26,549 nt of DNA from Pelagophyceae sp. CCMP2097 (Eukaryota; Sar; Pelagophyceae): assembly GCA_026770575.1 (NCBI GenBank), contig MU657171.1:1-26549 (forward strand), read 5' to 3'. Shown one piece after another: positions 26,295 to 26,549 of the stretch (positions are counted from its first letter, which is position 1; each line of letters opens with the position of its first letter). Under the pieces are notes generated by a model. It did no database searches. It worked only from the letters and a program-made list of their open reading frames with translations, and had not been told where the DNA came from. Made by a program: the position numbers and the translations under genes.

Positions 26295-26382
26295 GTCCTA
26301 GGAACTAGTAGTACTAGGGATTCCTACTACAATTGTAGTACATGTAAGAATCCTAGTAGGAATTCCTAGACTTCTAGGAAGA
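26295..26382. repeat. Cluster of nested palindromes, dispersed repeat copy 2
   Basis: GTACTAGGGATTCCTAC, then TACAATTGTAGTAC, then AGAATCCTAGTAGGAATTCC and TAGACTTCTAGGAAG: a run of overlapping palindromes built on CTAGG/AATTCC. The core ACTAGGGATTCCTAC (26313-26327) is shared with 10215-10229, differing at one base. Confidence 0.65.
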
Positions 26383-26454
26383 CTTGAATCTGTGCTGGCA
26401 CCAGAGAGAGAGAGATTGAGAGAGATAGGAATTCTGGTGTATAAATGATAATTC

Positions 26455-26517
26455 AGGACCCGAAGGGTCCTTGCCGTTTATTCAACGTCAGTTTACGGCA
26501 AGGGCCCTTCGGGTCCT
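26455..26517. repeat. 23-bp inverted repeat with 17-nt loop
   Basis: The left arm (26455-26477) starts AGGACCCGAAGGGTCC and the right arm (26495-26517) ends CCCTTCGGGTCCT; they pair over 23 bp with a single T/C difference (a G-U pair in RNA). Each arm is itself a partial palindrome (GGACCC-GAA-GGGTCC). It could be a terminal structure of a small mobile element, or a transcript-end hairpin. Confidence 0.8.
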
Positions 26518-26549
26518 TTGATTGAAGGATTACCAGGGGCAATTATGTC

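Larger units (their letters stand above)
26215..26549. other. Intergenic right edge, repeats only
   Basis: No coding sequence recognised. It holds the second full copy of the palindromic repeat, a GA-rich microsatellite (about 26403-26427) and a long inverted repeat, all described separately. It is far less GC-rich than the rest of the window. Confidence 0.6.

Noticed and set aside
1..26549. CRISPR array, prophage or bacterial operon
   Set aside because: No regularly spaced repeats, no phage genes and no operon spacing; introns, plastid presequences and SECIS show a nuclear eukaryotic locus.

Overview
The window is GC-rich nuclear DNA (with AT-rich islands) from a photosynthetic eukaryote. 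Genes are dense, on both strands, with short introns. Three proteins have N-terminal signal peptides: two carry the Ala-Phe motif typical of complex red-lineage plastids (a chlorophyll a/c light-harvesting protein, an unknown membrane protein) and one is SecA. An ochrophyte (stramenopile) alga is therefore likely. A pelagophyte such as Aureococcus is the best guess because of base composition, compactness and a selenoprotein gene, but the species cannot be proved from sequence alone.

Layout. 1-1000: a hidden selenocysteine thioredoxin gene (+) whose active-site TGA is supported by a type II SECIS hairpin just after the stop. 1318-4232 (-): a PH-domain protein and a ZNF598/Hel2-like protein. 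4356-5348 (+): a five-exon light-harvesting gene, tail to tail with a transportin-3/importin-13 type nuclear import receptor (5385-8367, -). That gene shares a short bidirectional promoter with a PAPS/nucleotide-sugar transporter (8532-9953, +). 10244-11063 (+): the C-terminal part of a bestrophin-like channel broken by a 16-bp tandem duplication. 11536-12414 (+): dephospho-CoA kinase. 12820-13502 (+): unknown plastid membrane protein. 13714-16929 (-): plastid-type SecA encoded in the nucleus. 17205-18641 (-): RRM-DUF952 fusion. 18930-21053 (+): ABCG half transporter. 21130-23031 (-): cation/Ca2+ exchanger (NCLX/CCX). 23354-23693 (+): possible small UIM protein. 23996-25222 (+): F-box/LRR protein. 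25593-26214 (-): MYND zinc-finger gene with two disruptions. 26215-26549: repeats and a long inverted repeat.

The genes do not form one pathway; this is ordinary housekeeping and organelle content. The most exciting element is the thioredoxin: the first active-site Cys is replaced by an in-frame TGA (W-U-P-P-C-K) and the 3' UTR contains all the hallmarks of a eukaryotic SECIS. Other points of interest are the RRM-DUF952 fusion with a stop-free 90-nt intron, several apparent GC-AG introns, a dispersed palindromic repeat family, the frameshifting duplication in the bestrophin, and a TGA at a zinc-ligand Cys of the MYND gene.
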